This document shows positions 63,095 through 64,000 of a stretch of 64,000 bases of DNA, piece by piece. Made by a program: the position numbers and the translations under genes. How positions within the stretch are numbered: position 1 is the first letter of the stretch; each line of letters starts with the position of its first letter. The notes beneath the pieces were generated by a model. It was given only the letters and a program-made list of their open reading frames with translations. It ran no database searches and was not told where the DNA came from. Location of the stretch: positions 496,001 to 560,000 of the forward strand of contig CAVVKG010000009.1 of the NCBI GenBank assembly GCA_963748925.1. The letters are read 5' to 3'. The stretch comes from Cryomorpha sp963748925. GTDB lineage: Bacteria; Bacteroidota; Bacteroidia; Flavobacteriales_D; Cryomorphaceae.

Positions 63095-64000
63095 TTAAAG
63101 TTTGACAACTTTTTTAGAAGCTGATCCTTCGGCATAATTAACTCTTAGTGTATAAACGCCTGACTCTAAATCACTCATATTGATCTGAGCCTTTTTATTA
63201 TTGGTGTTTAATTCTATTACTAATTTTCCTTGCATGTCATATAGCTGCAATTGGGCGTTTTCTTCCAGATTGATTACTTGAAGCAGCTCGCTAGTTGGAT
63301 TTGGAAAAATGATGGGCTCAGCTACTTCTATGGTATTTGCCGAAAGGGCTGCATCATCTACTCTAAAAACAGTGTTTGAATTGTGGTCAACTCCCCAAAT
63401 TTTACCTTCAGGTCCTATTTTAATTCCCTGCAAACTGCTGAATCCGGTTTCAATACGGTGTAGTTCAAGAGCAGGCATTGCACTAATGTCATAAATTACA
63501 ATTTCACCTGATTCAAATTCCGATACAATCATTCTGTCATCGATTACATCAATCCCTGCAGGACGAGATAAATCTCCAGAGGCTACAACAGTTTCCTGGG
63601 TATAGCCTGTTACCATGGTATATTCTTCGTAAGGCTCGTTGGGAGGATACGGAGGTGTTCCACCCACAGTTCCGGTGTTGATGTCAATTCGTATTACGCG
63701 ATTATTTCCATGGTCTACTGAATAAAGCCACTCGTTGTTTTTGTCGAGAACAAGGTGGCTAACCACTTCGTGATCAGGGTCGCGAAGCACTTCATCATCT
63801 GCATATCGGCGAATTATCGCATCGGCATGGTAGTCATTTCCGGGTCCGTGGTCTTCCACGAAATCATTTCTCACAATGTCATTGCTGTATCCGTCAAATA
63901 CCCAAAAAGCATTATCTGTTTCAGCGGCAATTCCTTGAGAATAAGGCGATTGATGGGTCATGTCCAGATGGCTTCCATTTCCCCCGGATGGCTCAGCGTA
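63095..64000 (-). CDS. Beta-propeller (NHL/SMP-30-like) secreted protein with T9SS type A domain (5' end cut by window)
   Basis: The frame stays open to the last base of the window, so the gene starts outside; the Met at 63961 is internal. The visible ~301 residues contain propeller blades: HLVLDKNNEWLYSVDHGNNR, a second blade RPAGIDVIDDRMIVSEFESG and a third LQGIKIGPEGKIWGVDHNSN, typical of NHL or SMP-30-like folds. The last ~80 residues are a T9SS type A sorting domain (IIFPNPTSELLQVINLEE, LESGVYTLRVNYAEGS, ending KKVVKL). Enzymatic function is not evident. Confidence 0.85.
   Translation of the reverse strand, partial: YAEPSGGNGSHLDMTHQSPYSQGIAAETDNAFWVFDGYSNDIVRNDFVEDHGPGNDYHADAIIRRYADDEVLRDPDHEVVSHLVLDKNNEWLYSVDHGNNRVIRIDINTGTVGGTPPYPPNEPYEEYTMVTGYTQETVVASGDLSRPAGIDVIDDRMIVSEFESGEIVIYDISAMPALELHRIETGFSSLQGIKIGPEGKIWGVDHNSNTVFRVDDAALSANTIEVAEPIIFPNPTSELLQVINLEENAQLQLYDMQGKLVIELNTNNKKAQINMSDLESGVYTLRVNYAEGSASKKVVKL

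Overview
The window looks like chromosomal DNA from a Bacteroidota bacterium, most likely a marine member of the order Flavobacteriales. The evidence is the type IX secretion (T9SS) cargo domains of both sorting types, PorP/SprF-like outer-membrane partners, TTTG/TAnnTTTG promoters, near absence of Shine-Dalgarno sites, frequent TTG starts, and a tyrosine catabolic gene pair typical of the group. Genus assignment is not possible from the sequence alone. Both window edges cut genes: a glycosyltransferase on the left and a T9SS beta-propeller protein on the right.

Layout. 1-2.4 kb: a GT4 glycosyltransferase and a membrane protein joining a phytol/dolichol-kinase-like half to a DUF92 half. 2.5-17.7 kb: a surface-adhesin island of three modules, each a large type B (CHU_C) cargo gene followed directly by its own PorP/SprF gene. 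The central cargo is a SprB-like protein with 27 repeats. 17.8-22.6 kb: a rhodanese lipoprotein plus thioredoxin behind a GTAAC-N4-GTTAC palindrome, a polysaccharide deacetylase and a DUF2723 membrane protein. 22.7-23.1 kb: tRNA-Gln with an 88-bp tandem array that copies the tRNA 3' end and its terminator. 23.3-29.4 kb: housekeeping genes (GNAT, S4 protein, nadD, gmk, yicC, Spx/ArsC, flippase, transsulfuration enzyme). 29.5-35.3 kb: two tandem M43 metalloproteases with type A sorting domains and two hypothetical envelope proteins. 35.5-42 kb: polA, cysS, a MORN-type protein and a threonine-dehydrogenase-like SDR. 42.1-48.2 kb: homogentisate dioxygenase and 4-hydroxyphenylpyruvate dioxygenase, separated by three tandem paralogues of a secreted T9SS protein. 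48.2-54.6 kb: small membrane proteins, hflX, rbfA, a LolC/E-like permease, dusB and a CPBP protease. 54.6-58.7 kb: an ExbB/ExbD operon with a duplicated exbD pair. 58.8-64 kb: tRNA-Ser, asparaginase, tatD, a GT9 transferase, tag and the edge-truncated beta-propeller protein.

A striking property of the 5.9-22.1 kb stretch is a set of single-base frame breaks in otherwise intact genes: the SprB-like gene, the IgGFc-like CHU_C gene (about nine), thioredoxin and the DUF2723 gene. Nearly all can be repaired by changing the length of a short homopolymer by one base, and corrected lengths are multiples of three. This favours assembly or sequencing error, or very recent slippage, over old gene decay. 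I saw no such breaks elsewhere in the window.

I found no insertion sequence, prophage or CRISPR array. The most interesting candidates are the three cargo/SprF modules, the tRNA-terminator tandem array with a paired structural change, the triplicated cargo genes that keep near-identical sorting domains inside the tyrosine pathway, and the duplicated ExbD cassette with its terminators.
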